Shown here in pieces: positions 36,547-46,063 of a DNA stretch of 64,000 bases (positions are counted from its first letter, which is position 1; every line of letters begins with the position of its first letter). The stretch covers positions 1,955,001 through 2,019,000 of the forward strand of contig NZ_CP031230.1 of assembly GCF_003351785.1 (NCBI RefSeq), in the 5' to 3' direction. The notes beneath the pieces were generated by a model. That model ran no database searches and was not told where the DNA came from. It saw only the letters and a program-made list of their open reading frames with translations. Made by a program: the position numbers and the translations under genes. The DNA is from Sporosarcina sp. PTS2304. Lineage in GTDB: Bacteria > Bacillota > Bacilli > Bacillales_A > Planococcaceae.

Positions 36547-37761
36547 TTATTCAGTTGCATTTTTATACTTTTTATAATAATTGATTTGTCTCATCAACAT
36601 ATATAACTTCCGTTTCATATGACCGTCTTTTTTATAAAACAACGGATTGCCATAGTTCCCCGATCGAATAAGCGAGCGGATTTCTTTTTGCATCTCCGGA
36701 TTGTCAACAAACTTCTTCAGTACAGCCTTTGGCACGACTGTAAACAAGAAATGTTTGTCTAAATACGTTAACGGTTTTTCAATACCGTAGACCAAATCAT
36801 CTACTAAGTATTTCGCCATATTCTCTCCGCATTGCGTAATATAATAACTAGACCGTCCTTGTCTAATATTCACTTCGAATACTTTGAATTTACCGTCACG
36901 CGCATCATATTTCAAATCAAAATTACCATAGCCTACATAGCCAATCGCTTCTGAAAATTTAACGAGTTTCGTCATCATTTCTTCATGATACCTTGTAATG
37001 AGCGCTGTATAATTTCCTATTGCAGTCATCGCCCGTTCTTGCAGTGCCACTTGTGCAAATGTAATTAACTGAGGTTTGCCATGTTGATCAGCATAGTAGA
37101 CAGCATCCCACATGTATGAATCATCTCCAGGAATAAAATCCTGTATGATTAAATCTTCCGTATATCCACTCGCTTTCACCATTTGAATAATACGATTAAT
37201 TTCTTCGTATGTATCCACTTTATAAATTTTTTGCAGTCCTTCAAATGGATGACGATAATATTGCACCCCGTCACTCGGTTTTATAATGACTGGAAATAAC
37301 ACTTCATCCGTAAAAGGTTCGTCGGAAAGACATGAATGGAAATATGTAGACGGCGTATCGATTCCATGTTCTGCACAAAGCTTATAGAAATTCTTCTTAA
37401 TATAAACCTCATTCATTAGATCCTGATCGATATAATTAAACAAGAAATCTTCTTGTAACGCTTCACGCTGTTCAATAATCAATCGAACATACAAATCATC
37501 AGTACCGATCAATAGCAATTTTTGATCAGCCGTCCGATATTTTGATGCCACTTCACGTAAAAATTGGACGAACACTTCTGGGTCGTGTAATCCCGGATGA
37601 AATTCTTGGACGTTTGTAATGGAACTATAACTTGTAAAAGGTAAAGGTTCTCTTCCTACAATTACTGGCTTAATATCATATTCTTCATGAAAAGAAATAG
37701 CCATATTATAGGCATTAATATTCGTTCCGACAATAATCGGTATAAAAGGATGCTTGCTCAT
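36547..37761 (-). CDS. ATP-grasp carboxylate-amine ligase-like protein
   Basis: A 404-residue ATP-grasp protein. Marks: FPVIIKPSDGVQYYRHPF (ATP lysine), IIQDFIPGDDSYMWDAV, YVGYGNFDLKYD and FKVFEVNIRQGRSSYYI (Mg-binding Glu/Asn). The C-terminus is basic. Homologues are annotated as carboxylate-amine ligases with unknown products, sometimes tied to cell-wall or D-amino acid chemistry. The start at 37761 (GGAGGAATTTATG) is preferred over the ATG nine codons upstream. Confidence 0.8.
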   Translation of the reverse strand: MSKHPFIPIIVGTNINAYNMAISFHEEYDIKPVIVGREPLPFTSYSSITNVQEFHPGLHDPEVFVQFLREVASKYRTADQKLLLIGTDDLYVRLIIEQREALQEDFLFNYIDQDLMNEVYIKKNFYKLCAEHGIDTPSTYFHSCLSDEPFTDEVLFPVIIKPSDGVQYYRHPFEGLQKIYKVDTYEEINRIIQMVKASGYTEDLIIQDFIPGDDSYMWDAVYYADQHGKPQLITFAQVALQERAMTAIGNYTALITRYHEEMMTKLVKFSEAIGYVGYGNFDLKYDARDGKFKVFEVNIRQGRSSYYITQCGENMAKYLVDDLVYGIEKPLTYLDKHFLFTVVPKAVLKKFVDNPEMQKEIRSLIRSGNYGNPLFYKKDGHMKRKLYMLMRQINYYKKYKNATE

Positions 37762-37837
37762 AAATTCCTCCAGCAGACGTTTTTCCATTTAAGTGTAGTT
37801 GCCTTGAATTCGTAAGTCAAGATTTGGCTAACTTCCA

Positions 37838-38539
37838 CTAGCCGTATGTTTGAAAAGTTTCGTCAAGGTCTTTCCATAACTCCCACGGATACAGTCTAGG
37901 CGGTTCTGATACAAAACGGACAATTTCTTTCGATGTTGGGTGTTCAAATTGTAGCGTATGTGCCCATAAAGCAATTTGCTCTCCGGGTTTGTTGACATTT
38001 TTACCGTACTTTTGATCTCCATACAGCGGAAAACCTTCCGTTGCGAGTTGCACACGAATTTGATGAGACCGACCTGTATGCAAACGCACACTTAATAAGC
38101 TATTGTTCGAGGCTGTTCCAAGCAATCGATAATCCAGGCTGGCCATTTTTGCTTCAGGATGACTTTTTTTGACACTGAACACTTGATTTTTCTTACGGTC
38201 TTTATAAAGATAATGACGCAAATTATCTTGCCTTTTCTTTGGAACCCCTCTTGAAATAGCTAAATATTTTCGATCGATTACCCCTCTGCGCAATTGATCA
38301 GAAAGACGGGAAGCAGCTTTTGAGGTTTTTGCGAATACCATCACTCCCCCTACCGGACGATCCAGTCGGTGAACAAGCCCCAAATACACATTTCCAGGCT
38401 TGTTATAACGTCTTTTTATATCTAGTTTAAGCGCTGACAACAAATCCAAATCTCCACTTTCATCTTCCTGCACGGGCATATTTACCGGCTTTTCTACTAC
38501 TAATAAATGATTGTCTTCATATAGAATAGGAATATTCAT
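37838..38539 (-). CDS. RluA-family pseudouridine synthase
   Basis: A 233-residue RNA pseudouridine synthase; the catalytic Asp lies in VHRLDRPVGGVMVFAKT. Other marks are DRKYLAI and LHTGRSHQIRVQLA. There is no S4 domain, so it belongs with short RluA-like enzymes. The ATG at 38539 overlaps the phosphatase stop as ATGA, indicating translational coupling. Confidence 0.88.
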   Translation of the reverse strand: MNIPILYEDNHLLVVEKPVNMPVQEDESGDLDLLSALKLDIKRRYNKPGNVYLGLVHRLDRPVGGVMVFAKTSKAASRLSDQLRRGVIDRKYLAISRGVPKKRQDNLRHYLYKDRKKNQVFSVKKSHPEAKMASLDYRLLGTASNNSLLSVRLHTGRSHQIRVQLATEGFPLYGDQKYGKNVNKPGEQIALWAHTLQFEHPTSKEIVRFVSEPPRLYPWELWKDLDETFQTYG

Positions 38540-39003
38540 GAGAAAACTTCTTCTTTCTTTATAAGGTCCAATAATGCCTGACAACCTTCTAGTACTAGAT
38601 CATACGTTTCTTGAAAGTCACCTGTGAAATACGGATCGGGTACATCTTTTTGATGACTTGTTAAATCTAGAAAACGAATAATTCGCTGATGATTACTTTC
38701 TCCGAATATATTATGAATATTTCCTATATTTTCAGCATCCATACCAATAATATAATCAAAGTCTTCTGCATCGTTTACTGTTAGTTGACGTGCTGCCATA
38801 CCTTCTGCAGACACTTCGTATTCTGCTAACTTTGATAAAGTTCCTTCGTGAGGAGATTTTCCAATATGCCAGTCACTGGTTCCTGCTGAATCTACCTCGA
38901 TATATTCTGTTAATTGTTCATCATGGACTAACTTCCTGAAAATACCTTCTGCCATTGGGGAGCGACAAATATTTCCTAAACAAACAAATAGTACACGTAT
39001 CAT
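38536..39003 (-). CDS. Low-molecular-weight protein tyrosine phosphatase
   Basis: A 155-residue phosphatase: P-loop FVCLGNICRSPMAEG (C-X5-R-S) at residues 7-21 and the general acid in VPDPYFTGDF. The B. subtilis relatives YwlE and YfkJ act on protein arginine or tyrosine phosphates; this one is closer in gene context to YfkJ, though the Thr that marks YwlE-type arginine phosphatases (GNTCRSP) is Ile here, which favours tyrosine. It is in an operon with the pseudouridine synthase. Confidence 0.9.
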   Translation of the reverse strand: MIRVLFVCLGNICRSPMAEGIFRKLVHDEQLTEYIEVDSAGTSDWHIGKSPHEGTLSKLAEYEVSAEGMAARQLTVNDAEDFDYIIGMDAENIGNIHNIFGESNHQRIIRFLDLTSHQKDVPDPYFTGDFQETYDLVLEGCQALLDLIKKEEVFS

Positions 39004-39233
39004 GATTCCCTCTCCTTATCTAGTAATATACTCATTTCATAGAGTAGTATACATCATTCTCAATTACTGTTCATCCAGTATCCTTCCAGTAAAAAAAGAA
39101 AATACCATCTCACAAAAATAACAAACTACAAGTGAAATTAGTCTCATTTTTTATATATTCATGCTATACTTAGCACTAGGACTAAACTAACAAAATCCAG
39201 AAATATAAAAGTATAAAAAGGAGGGGTTGCCGT

Positions 39234-39608
39234 ATGCAACTTGTATTTGAAAAAACATGGGATGCTACATTGTCCGAACAACAAAAGTTGGCCTTCATTC
39301 AACAATATGCAACAAAAGAACCGATTATCGATGAATTTACTGCAAGTCCTATTTTAATAAAACGTAAACGCCATGGCGGTATAGTAGCTACTGTTTTTTT
39401 GCAAAATAATCGTTCCACACACCTCGCGATTCGAGATACAAACGTTTATGTAGTCAATGAACTCGGTGAAGTGATCGCTCAAGAAACTTTCTCACTTTCA
39501 TTAGATATCCCACCTTATGCAGCTACGCCTTGGTCATTTGTTTTTTTGCCTGGTCAAGTACTAGTTAATAGTGAACCTACTGATGAATGGAAAGTAGAAG
39601 TGAAATAA
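39234..39608 (+). CDS. SLAP-domain-containing protein
   Basis: A 124-residue protein matching a single SLAP module (Sec-system S-layer assembly/SlaP-like repeat), from LVFEKTWDATLSEQQKLAF to PWSFVFLPGQVL. No signal peptide is visible, so it is probably cytosolic. Its role is unknown. AAGGAGGGG precedes the ATG. Confidence 0.7.
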   Translation: MQLVFEKTWDATLSEQQKLAFIQQYATKEPIIDEFTASPILIKRKRHGGIVATVFLQNNRSTHLAIRDTNVYVVNELGEVIAQETFSLSLDIPPYAATPWSFVFLPGQVLVNSEPTDEWKVEVK

Positions 39609-39657
39609 AAAACAGCAGTCACCGTAGAAATGTCCTACAATGACTGCTGTTTTTTTA
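39607..39657. terminator. Terminator between the SLAP gene and yebC
   Basis: AAAAAACAGCAGTCA / TGACTGCTGTTTTTTT, shared by two convergent genes. Confidence 0.9.
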
Positions 39658-40374
39658 TTATGCTAACTCTACGTTGTGATGTACTTGTTGTACGTCTTCT
39701 AAATCTTCCAGTGCCTCAATCATTTTTTCAAACTGTTCTTGTGCATCTGCCTCTAATGAAATCTCATTTTGCGCGAGCATTGTCAATTCCGCAACTGTGA
39801 AATCTGTCACGCCTGCTTGACGGAATGCTTTTTGTACTTCGTGGAAGTGGGAAGGATCTGCATAGACTATAACTTGTCCATCTTCTTCTTCGATATCTCT
39901 CACATCGACATCTGCTTCCAACATGAGTTCGAGTACTTCGTCAGCTGTTTTTCCTTCGATTCCAATGATTGCTGCTGGATCAAACATGTAGGCAACTGAT
40001 CCACTAACTCCCATATTCCCACCATTTTTACCGAAAGCTGCACGTACTTCTGATGCTGTCCGGTTAACATTGTTCGTCAATGCATCTACGATTACCATTG
40101 ATCCGTTAACGCCGAATCCTTCGTAGCGAAGTTCGTCAAAGTTTTCTTCTCCGCCACCTTTTGCTTTTTCGATCGCGCGGTCGATGATTGCTTTCGGTAC
40201 GCTATATGTTTTCGCACGTTCGAGCACAAATTTTAAAGCTTGGTTGGACTCCGGGCTTGGATCTCCTGATTTTGCTGCTACGTATATTTCACGGCCAAAC
40301 TTTGCATAGATTCTACTTGTGTTCGCGTCTTTTGATGCTTTCTTTTCTTTTATGTTGTTCCATTTACGGCCCAT
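39658..40374 (-). CDS. yebC: YebC/PmpR family transcriptional regulator
   Basis: A 238-residue, well-conserved three-domain protein. The N-terminus [20 protein letters not shown] and later [25 protein letters not shown] stretch identify the family. It is classed as a DNA-binding regulator and more recently as a helper of stalled ribosomes at proline runs. The ATG at 40374 matches the family start; an upstream GTG at 40383 is rejected. Confidence 0.92.
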   Translation of the reverse strand: MGRKWNNIKEKKASKDANTSRIYAKFGREIYVAAKSGDPSPESNQALKFVLERAKTYSVPKAIIDRAIEKAKGGGEENFDELRYEGFGVNGSMVIVDALTNNVNRTASEVRAAFGKNGGNMGVSGSVAYMFDPAAIIGIEGKTADEVLELMLEADVDVRDIEEEDGQVIVYADPSHFHEVQKAFRQAGVTDFTVAELTMLAQNEISLEADAQEQFEKMIEALEDLEDVQQVHHNVELA

Positions 40375-40429
40375 TCGGTGCACACTCTTTCCTATAGTTA
40401 TAATGGTTTCTTACTATCTTTTTATTATA

Positions 40430-40814
40430 CCAATTGCTTTTTTACATGAAAAGTAAAAAACTTTTTATTTTTGGAGTTTATGCAGGTGATAGGTGCTGTT
40501 GGGTCGTGACGCGATTTTGTTTTGGGTTCTAGAATTAGTGCGGGTTCTGCTTTCTGTTGCTGCTTTGGCGCGTGGGGATTACCTCCCGCAGTTGTTTCTT
40601 CGCTAGTACGTAAAGGTTATAAAGTATGGTGACCATATTAAGTAAAAAGATAGTTATCGACTACAGTGAAGTGATCACCTTCAACATTCAGAAACGACAT
40701 CAACTAGTCTTAAACTAGCCCAAATCTTTCACAAAGTACAACGAACCACGAACAATAGTATCTTCACCAAAATTACACAATTCAAAAATTTAAAACCTAC
40801 TATTCTAATTAGTA
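40430..40814 (+). other. Intergenic region with no recognisable gene
   Basis: A 385-base gap before cysH. The first part is unusually G/T-rich and includes GCGTGGGGATTACCTCCCGC (an imperfect GC-rich hairpin) that faintly recalls the core of the intergenic repeats. The S-box (SAM riboswitch) pattern was looked for and not found. Confidence 0.5.
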
Positions 40815-40842
40815 TTGACTATTTTTAATTCTCTGCTAAACT
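40815..40842 (+). promoter_or_regulatory. Promoter of the cysH operon
   Basis: TTGACT (40815-40820), a 16-base spacer and TAAACT (40837-40842). An AT-rich block TATTCTAATTAGTA just upstream could bind a CymR-like repressor, but I cannot match a consensus with confidence. Confidence 0.6.
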
Positions 40843-40875
40843 ATAGGAAATATAACAAGTAAGCGGGGGGATGGA

Positions 40876-41583
40876 ATGGTTACATTTGAATCGTGGAAAG
40901 AGTCTCCAGTGCTACCGGAGTTTCCGACTGATTCTGAGACTAAAGGGGCTTCTGAAGTATTGGAATGGGCGTATGAACATTATGGAGAAGAACTCGTTTA
41001 TGCTTGTAGCTTCGGAATTGAAGGCATTGTTTTACTAGAACTGATCTCGCGAGTAAAACCTGACGCACAAATTATTTTTCTAGACACTAACTATCATTTT
41101 AAGGAAACTTATGAAACGATAGAAAAAGTAAAAAAACGTTATCCACAACTTCGAATTCATCTTCAACAACCAGCGTTAACCATAGATGAACAAACAGAAC
41201 AATACGGTTTGGATTTATGGAAGACTGACCCGAATAAGTGCTGTGACTTACGCAAGATTAAGCCTTTGGAAGTGGCGATCTCCCCTTCTACTGCTTGGAT
41301 TTCTGGATTACGTAGGGAACAATCCGAGAACAGAAAATCTACTGAATACTTAAATCTTGATAATCGATTTGAAAAAGTAAAAGTATGTCCTCTCATCCAT
41401 TGGACATGGAAAGACGTCTGGCGCTTTGTTCATAAACAACAACTAGATTATAACATCCTTCACGATCAAGGATACCCGAGCATTGGGTGCGCTACTTGTA
41501 CAAAACCAGCTTTTACAGAAGAAGATATGCGTTCTGGAAGATGGACGGGTAGTGGAAAAACAGAATGCGGTTTGCATACGTAA
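40876..41583 (+). CDS. cysH: Phosphoadenylyl/adenylyl-sulfate reductase CysH
   Basis: A 235-residue PP-loop reductase that makes sulfite from (P)APS using thioredoxin. The pyrophosphate loop region is YACSFGIEGIVLLEL. The motif pair KCCDLRKIKP and GCATCTKP supplies the four cysteines of an Fe-S cluster, and the terminal KTECGLHT carries the catalytic Cys. Cluster-containing enzymes of this kind in Bacillus accept both APS and PAPS. Start ATG 40876 is preceded by AAGCGGGGGG. Confidence 0.95.
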   Translation: MVTFESWKESPVLPEFPTDSETKGASEVLEWAYEHYGEELVYACSFGIEGIVLLELISRVKPDAQIIFLDTNYHFKETYETIEKVKKRYPQLRIHLQQPALTIDEQTEQYGLDLWKTDPNKCCDLRKIKPLEVAISPSTAWISGLRREQSENRKSTEYLNLDNRFEKVKVCPLIHWTWKDVWRFVHKQQLDYNILHDQGYPSIGCATCTKPAFTEEDMRSGRWTGSGKTECGLHT

Positions 41584-41650
41584 AATTTTTTATTTTCAAA
41601 ACCAAGTATTTCAATATGACTTATAAAATAAAAAGGATAGGTGTTATATT

Positions 41651-42793
41651 ATGACAACGATACAACCACATGGCGGTAAGCTAGTAAATTTATATGATCC
41701 ACAACTTTCAATCGAAGGAATCGAAAAGAAAATCGCTATAGATGCGACAGCTGTAAGTGATTTGGAGCTAATCGCAACAGGAGCGTACAGTCCACTTACA
41801 GGATTTTTAACGTCTAAAGACTATCACTCTGTAGTGAATGATATTCGTCTAGCCGATGGAACTGTTTGGAGTTTACCTATCACTTTACCAATACATGATC
41901 AATCCCTTTATTCAGTTGGGGAGACAGTTCTATTAGAATACGAAGGTGCTATTTACGGAACGCTTGAAATTCAAGATATATACGCTCCAGATCAAGTACA
42001 AGAAGCAGTTAAGGTTTATAAGACAGCGGACCGTGAACATCCGGGTGTTGCAAAATTACTAGATCGCGGTCCTATATATGTAGGCGGACCAATCAAATTA
42101 ATCAAAAGAATTGAACAAAAAAACTTTGCGGAATTTTACTTTGATCCAGTAGAAACTCGCCAAGCATTTGCTGAAAATGGCTGGAAGAAAATTGTTGGGT
42201 TCCAAACACGTAACCCGGTGCACCGTGCACATGAATACATTCAAAAAACAGCACTTGAAATTGTAGATGCTTTGTTACTTAATCCACTAGTCGGTGAAAC
42301 AAAATCAGATGATATTCCAGCTGATGTTCGTATGGAAAGTTACCAAGTACTATTGCGTGACTACTACCCTGCCGATCGTGTGAAATTAGCAGTCTTCCCC
42401 GCTGCTATGCGGTATGCCGGTCCTCGTGAAGCAATATTCCACGCGCTGGTACGTAAGAATTACGGCTGTACACACTTCATCGTCGGCCGAGATCACGCAG
42501 GAGTCGGTGATTACTATGGCACTTACGAAGCTCAGGAAATCTTCTCTAATTTCACGGCTGAAGAAATTGGTATTACATTATTATTCTTTGAACATAGCTT
42601 TTTCTGTACATCATGCGGCAACATGGCTACACCAAAGACTTGCCCTCATACGAGTGAAAATCATGTCATTTTATCCGGAACGAAAGTACGTGAAATGTTG
42701 AAAAACGGTATTCTGCCTCCAGCTGAATTCAGTCGTAAAGAAGTGGTTGATGTGCTGATCAATGGCTTAAAAGAAAAAGAACTGGTGAAGTGA
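41651..42793 (+). CDS. sat: Sulfate adenylyltransferase (homo-oligomeric ATP sulfurylase)
   Basis: A 380-residue ATP sulfurylase making APS from sulfate and ATP. The substrate motifs [26 protein letters not shown] and LSGTKVREM are clear. A Cys-rich loop [15 protein letters not shown] could bind zinc, as in other bacterial Sat. Second gene of the sulfate operon, 67 bases after cysH. Confidence 0.96.
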   Translation: MTTIQPHGGKLVNLYDPQLSIEGIEKKIAIDATAVSDLELIATGAYSPLTGFLTSKDYHSVVNDIRLADGTVWSLPITLPIHDQSLYSVGETVLLEYEGAIYGTLEIQDIYAPDQVQEAVKVYKTADREHPGVAKLLDRGPIYVGGPIKLIKRIEQKNFAEFYFDPVETRQAFAENGWKKIVGFQTRNPVHRAHEYIQKTALEIVDALLLNPLVGETKSDDIPADVRMESYQVLLRDYYPADRVKLAVFPAAMRYAGPREAIFHALVRKNYGCTHFIVGRDHAGVGDYYGTYEAQEIFSNFTAEEIGITLLFFEHSFFCTSCGNMATPKTCPHTSENHVILSGTKVREMLKNGILPPAEFSRKEVVDVLINGLKEKELVK

Positions 42794-42804
42794 GGAGAAA
42801 GAAC

Positions 42805-43401
42805 ATGACGAAAAATATTGTATGGCATGACCAATTAGTATCCAAACAAGAGCAAAGGGAAAAGAACCGCCATCATAGCGCAGTTCTTTACTTCACAGGA
42901 CTTTCTGGTTCTGGTAAATCTACCATTGCCAACGCAGCCGCCCGCCGATTACATGATTTAGGCGCGAACACGTATGTACTCGACGGAGACAACGTACGAC
43001 ACGGTTTGAATAAAGATCTCGGATTTTCGGATGAAGCACGTAAAGAAAACATTAGAAGAATCGGTGAAGTATCTAAATTATTCATCGACAGCGGTCAACT
43101 CGTTTTTACAGCTTTCATCTCTCCTTTCCAAGAAGATCGTGATAGTGTCAGACGCTTAGTTGAAGAAGATGAATTTGTTGAAGTGTATATTAGCTGTCCA
43201 CTCGATGCGTGTGAACAGCGCGATCCTAAAGGTTTATACGAAAAAGCACGGGCAGGAGTAATTCCAGAGTTTACGGGAATATCGTCTCCATATGAAGCTC
43301 CTATAGCACCTGAATTAACGTTAGAAACTGACAAATATACAGTTGAAGAGTGTGTCGAACAGTTAATCGGCTACTTACGTGATAAAAAATGGATTAATTA
43401 A
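42805..43401 (+). CDS. cysC: Adenylyl-sulfate kinase
   Basis: A 198-residue kinase converting APS to PAPS. P-loop [15 protein letters not shown]; other marks are [21 protein letters not shown] and [13 protein letters not shown]. The ATG at 42805 follows GAGGAGAAAG. The upstream in-frame ATG at 42790 overlaps the sat stop codon and is too close to no ribosome site. Its presence means the operon can supply PAPS as well as APS to CysH. Confidence 0.95.
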   Translation: MTKNIVWHDQLVSKQEQREKNRHHSAVLYFTGLSGSGKSTIANAAARRLHDLGANTYVLDGDNVRHGLNKDLGFSDEARKENIRRIGEVSKLFIDSGQLVFTAFISPFQEDRDSVRRLVEEDEFVEVYISCPLDACEQRDPKGLYEKARAGVIPEFTGISSPYEAPIAPELTLETDKYTVEECVEQLIGYLRDKKWIN

Positions 43402-43425
43402 TGGAATAACTGAGGAGTGATTGGA

Positions 43426-44202
43426 ATGGGAAAAGTGTGGTTAGTCGGTGCGGGTCCTGGTGATCCCGATTTATTAACTGTGAAAGCAGTAAAAGCGATA
43501 CAACAAGCAGATGTTATTCTCTATGACAGACTGATTAATCAAGAAATTCTGCAATACGCAAAAACTGATGCAGAATTAATTTTTGTAGGGAAGCTACCGA
43601 AACATCATTTCGTACAACAAGATATGATTAATTTTTTATTAGTCAAACATGCCAAGCTCGGTAAGCAAGTCGTACGTCTAAAAGGCGGCGATCCGTTCAT
43701 ATTCGGTCGTGGTGGTGAAGAAGCATCATTTGCGGTAAAGCATCACATTCCATTCGAAGTGATTCCAGGCATAACGTCTGGAATCGCTGCTCCTGCTTAT
43801 GCTGGAATTCCTGTAACGCATAGAGAGTATAGTGCATCATTCGCAATTGTCACTGGGCATCGAAAAGAAGGTGTAGAAGAAGCGGAGAAATGGCAAGCAC
43901 TTGCAAAAGGTATTGATACGCTTGCGATTTACATGGGAATCAGCAATCTTCCTTATATTGAAAAACAACTGATCGATCACGGAAAAGATCCGAATACCCC
44001 TGTCGCATTTATACATTGGGGTACAACAGACACCCAATGTACGGTCACTGCGACGCTTAGCACAATGACAGAAGTGGCAAAAGAAGAGAACGTTACAAAT
44101 CCTAGCATGATCGTCATCGGTGAAGTTGTCCGCTTACGTGATGAATTGCAGTGGTTTGAAGAATCAACTGTTGAACGCCGTTTACATGAGGCGATCGTAT
44201 GA
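43426..44202 (+). CDS. cobA: Uroporphyrinogen-III C-methyltransferase (SUMT)
   Basis: A 258-residue SAM-dependent enzyme that makes precorrin-2, the first step of siroheme. Marks: VWLVGAGPGDPDLLTVKA, ADVILYDRL, RLKGGDPFIFGRGGEE and PGITSGIAAPAYAGIPVTHR. B. subtilis calls the equivalent sumT/ylnD. GAGGAGTG precedes the start. It overlaps sirB by four bases (ATGA). Confidence 0.94.
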   Translation: MGKVWLVGAGPGDPDLLTVKAVKAIQQADVILYDRLINQEILQYAKTDAELIFVGKLPKHHFVQQDMINFLLVKHAKLGKQVVRLKGGDPFIFGRGGEEASFAVKHHIPFEVIPGITSGIAAPAYAGIPVTHREYSASFAIVTGHRKEGVEEAEKWQALAKGIDTLAIYMGISNLPYIEKQLIDHGKDPNTPVAFIHWGTTDTQCTVTATLSTMTEVAKEENVTNPSMIVIGEVVRLRDELQWFEESTVERRLHEAIV

Positions 44203-44960
44203 GAGCTATTTTATATATTTGCCACGGCAGCCGGGTGAAGGCAGGACAGCAGGCTGCTTTGGCATTCATTGAGAAGACTATGGAAACGAATGTCGCTCCC
44301 ATCCAAGAAGCATGTTTTTTAGAGTTGGCAGAACCGTCTATCGCAGAAGGCGTCGCTCGATGTATTGAACGAGGTGCCTCTGAAATCGTAGCACTGCCAT
44401 TCCTTCTATTGCGTGCGGGCCATGCGAATATCGACATTCCTACAGAGTTACAAGAAGTGATGAAAGCCTACCCTCATATTCCTTTATATTACGGAGATCC
44501 TATTGGAGTAGATTCTCGTATGGTAGATGTATTAATCGATCGACTTCATGAGACATCCGACGTGATCCCAAACGATGCTACTGTTTTAATCATCGGACGA
44601 GGAAGTAGTGATCCAGCGACGTTAGAAGATTTTGCAGAAATCCAGCGCTTGTTTCAAGAAAAGACCGGCTTACTACATGTGAGTGTCGGATATTTAGCTG
44701 CATGTGAACCGCATTATGAAGATGAACTTAGCAAGTTGCTCGAGAAGAATCCTAAAGATCTCTATATTTTACCTTATTTATTATTCACAGGTATTTTGAT
44801 GAAAACGATTGAACGTACGGTCAGAAAACTAGAAACCAACACCGTAATTCATCTATGTCCAGCGCTCGGATATGATCCTGCGATTCATACTATTTTAAAC
44901 GAAAGGGCCGATGAAGCAGCGAGAAAGGAGAGTGGATTGAATGTTCCCCATCATGCTTGA
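44199..44960 (+). CDS. sirB: Sirohydrochlorin ferrochelatase SirB
   Basis: A 253-residue CbiX/SirB-type chelatase inserting Fe2+ into sirohydrochlorin. The start ILYICHGSRVKAGQQA holds the catalytic His; IGRGSSDPATLED and LPYLLFTGILMKTIERTV are in the duplicated second half. A CbiX cobaltochelatase is the alternative, but the flanking sirC and cysI support siroheme. It overlaps both neighbours. Confidence 0.9.
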   Translation: MRAILYICHGSRVKAGQQAALAFIEKTMETNVAPIQEACFLELAEPSIAEGVARCIERGASEIVALPFLLLRAGHANIDIPTELQEVMKAYPHIPLYYGDPIGVDSRMVDVLIDRLHETSDVIPNDATVLIIGRGSSDPATLEDFAEIQRLFQEKTGLLHVSVGYLAACEPHYEDELSKLLEKNPKDLYILPYLLFTGILMKTIERTVRKLETNTVIHLCPALGYDPAIHTILNERADEAARKESGLNVPHHA

Positions 44961-45582
44961 GAGTTTGAAAAATTCAAAAGTAGTAGTGATTGGCGGCGGT
45001 CATGTAGCCTATCACAAAGTGCTCAATTTACATCGATTCGCTATTCGTCCGATTATTGTTAGCCCCACCTTTCATCCTCCCCTTTTGGAATTAGCTGAAG
45101 AAGGAACCGTTCAACTTATTCAAAAAGAAGCGGACTGGAATGATGTAGCAGATGCTTTCCTGACATTATTAGTAACTGACAATGAAGAAGTCAATGATCA
45201 ATTGGCGATACGATTAAAAGCAAATGGTAAGCTCGTCGTCCACGCTTCCAACCCTTCATTAGGTACAGCGCAAATCCCTGCAGTCACTACAAGAGGAAAG
45301 TTGATCATTAGTGTATCAACGAGCGGTGCCAGTCCTTCACTTGCAAAAAAAATACGTACAGAGATTGCAGAAACGTATGATGAACGATATGAGGACTACT
45401 TAGACTTTCTTGCGGACGTGAGATTGTATGTAAAACAACAAATAACAGATCGTACAGAACGCAGAAACTGGTTAAAGGAAGCCGTTGAACCGATTTACTT
45501 ACACAATCAGGAAGAGCGTCAGACCTTTCTCAATGAATTACAAGAAACATTTCCTTTAGAACAAAAACAACTCATTCGGTAA
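44941..45582 (+). CDS. sirC: Precorrin-2 dehydrogenase SirC
   Basis: A 213-residue NAD-dependent dehydrogenase making sirohydrochlorin from precorrin-2. Marks: VVVIGGGHVAYHKVLNL (Rossmann), LLVTDNEEVN, HASNPSLGTAQIPAV and ISVSTSGASPSLAKKIR. The start ATG 44941 overlaps the end of sirB and follows AAAGGAGAGTGG. Last gene of the operon, followed by a terminator. Confidence 0.92.
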   Translation: MFPIMLESLKNSKVVVIGGGHVAYHKVLNLHRFAIRPIIVSPTFHPPLLELAEEGTVQLIQKEADWNDVADAFLTLLVTDNEEVNDQLAIRLKANGKLVVHASNPSLGTAQIPAVTTRGKLIISVSTSGASPSLAKKIRTEIAETYDERYEDYLDFLADVRLYVKQQITDRTERRNWLKEAVEPIYLHNQEERQTFLNELQETFPLEQKQLIR

Positions 45583-45616
45583 GTGCTCATTTGCTCTTAC
45601 TTGATGAGTTGTTTTT
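45563..45616 (+). terminator. Terminator of the cysH-sirC operon
   Basis: AAAAACAACTCAT / ATGAGTTGTTTTT outer stem and GTAAG / CTTAC inner stem. It overlaps the last codons of sirC. Confidence 0.88.
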
Positions 45617-46001
45617 ATGTAATCATTCTTACGAACCGACTGCATTTTTTGTATCATCCTAACTTTTATAGTTTGATTTCATCAATTGCCTGTTGCTTAG
45701 ATTCCGCAAACTTCTACCGCAAAAACACCCCTTTCCTCTTCTTTGTTGCGTTGCTGGAGTCCGTCATCACACTTTTTGCGCTTCATCAATTCAAGCTCCG
45801 ATTCGATAAGAGACAGCAGAAGTCTGAAATGCATGATCTTGCAATCCATCCGCCAACGCCTTCTAAAGCTTCGATACTTCAACATACATGCACGAAAGAA
45901 CTTTGCGATCGCTGTGTTCGATGATACGAGTACACTTGTATATCCGTCGTATCAATTTTGACAAACTGTAAATCAGCATATACGTATTTCTCCATGGCAA
46001 A
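45617..46001 (+). other. Gap between sirC and cysI; no gene recognised
   Basis: A 385-base stretch between two convergent operons. A 72-codon frame (45743-45961) ends in LKLRYFNIHARKNFAIAVF but has no ribosome site and matches no family I recognise. A decayed gene is possible. Confidence 0.5.
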
Positions 46002-46045
46002 ACTGCACCTTCATTGTTAGTTTCATCTACCAATGAAGGTGCAGT
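46002..46045 (-). terminator. Terminator of the cysJ-cysI operon
   Basis: A perfect 15-base stem ACTGCACCTTCATTG / CAATGAAGGTGCAGT; TTTTGCC follows on the minus strand. Confidence 0.82.
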
Positions 46046-46063
46046 CAATTTGTAAGCTTCTTC

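Noticed and set aside
40430..40875. SAM (S-box) or other riboswitch before cysH
   Set aside because: The S-box core signature and P1-P4 pairing pattern were not found by eye, and no terminator hairpin precedes cysH.
45743..45961. A 72-codon frame between sirC and cysI
   Set aside because: No ribosome site, no recognisable motif, and it overlaps other equally open frames on both strands. A relic cannot be excluded.
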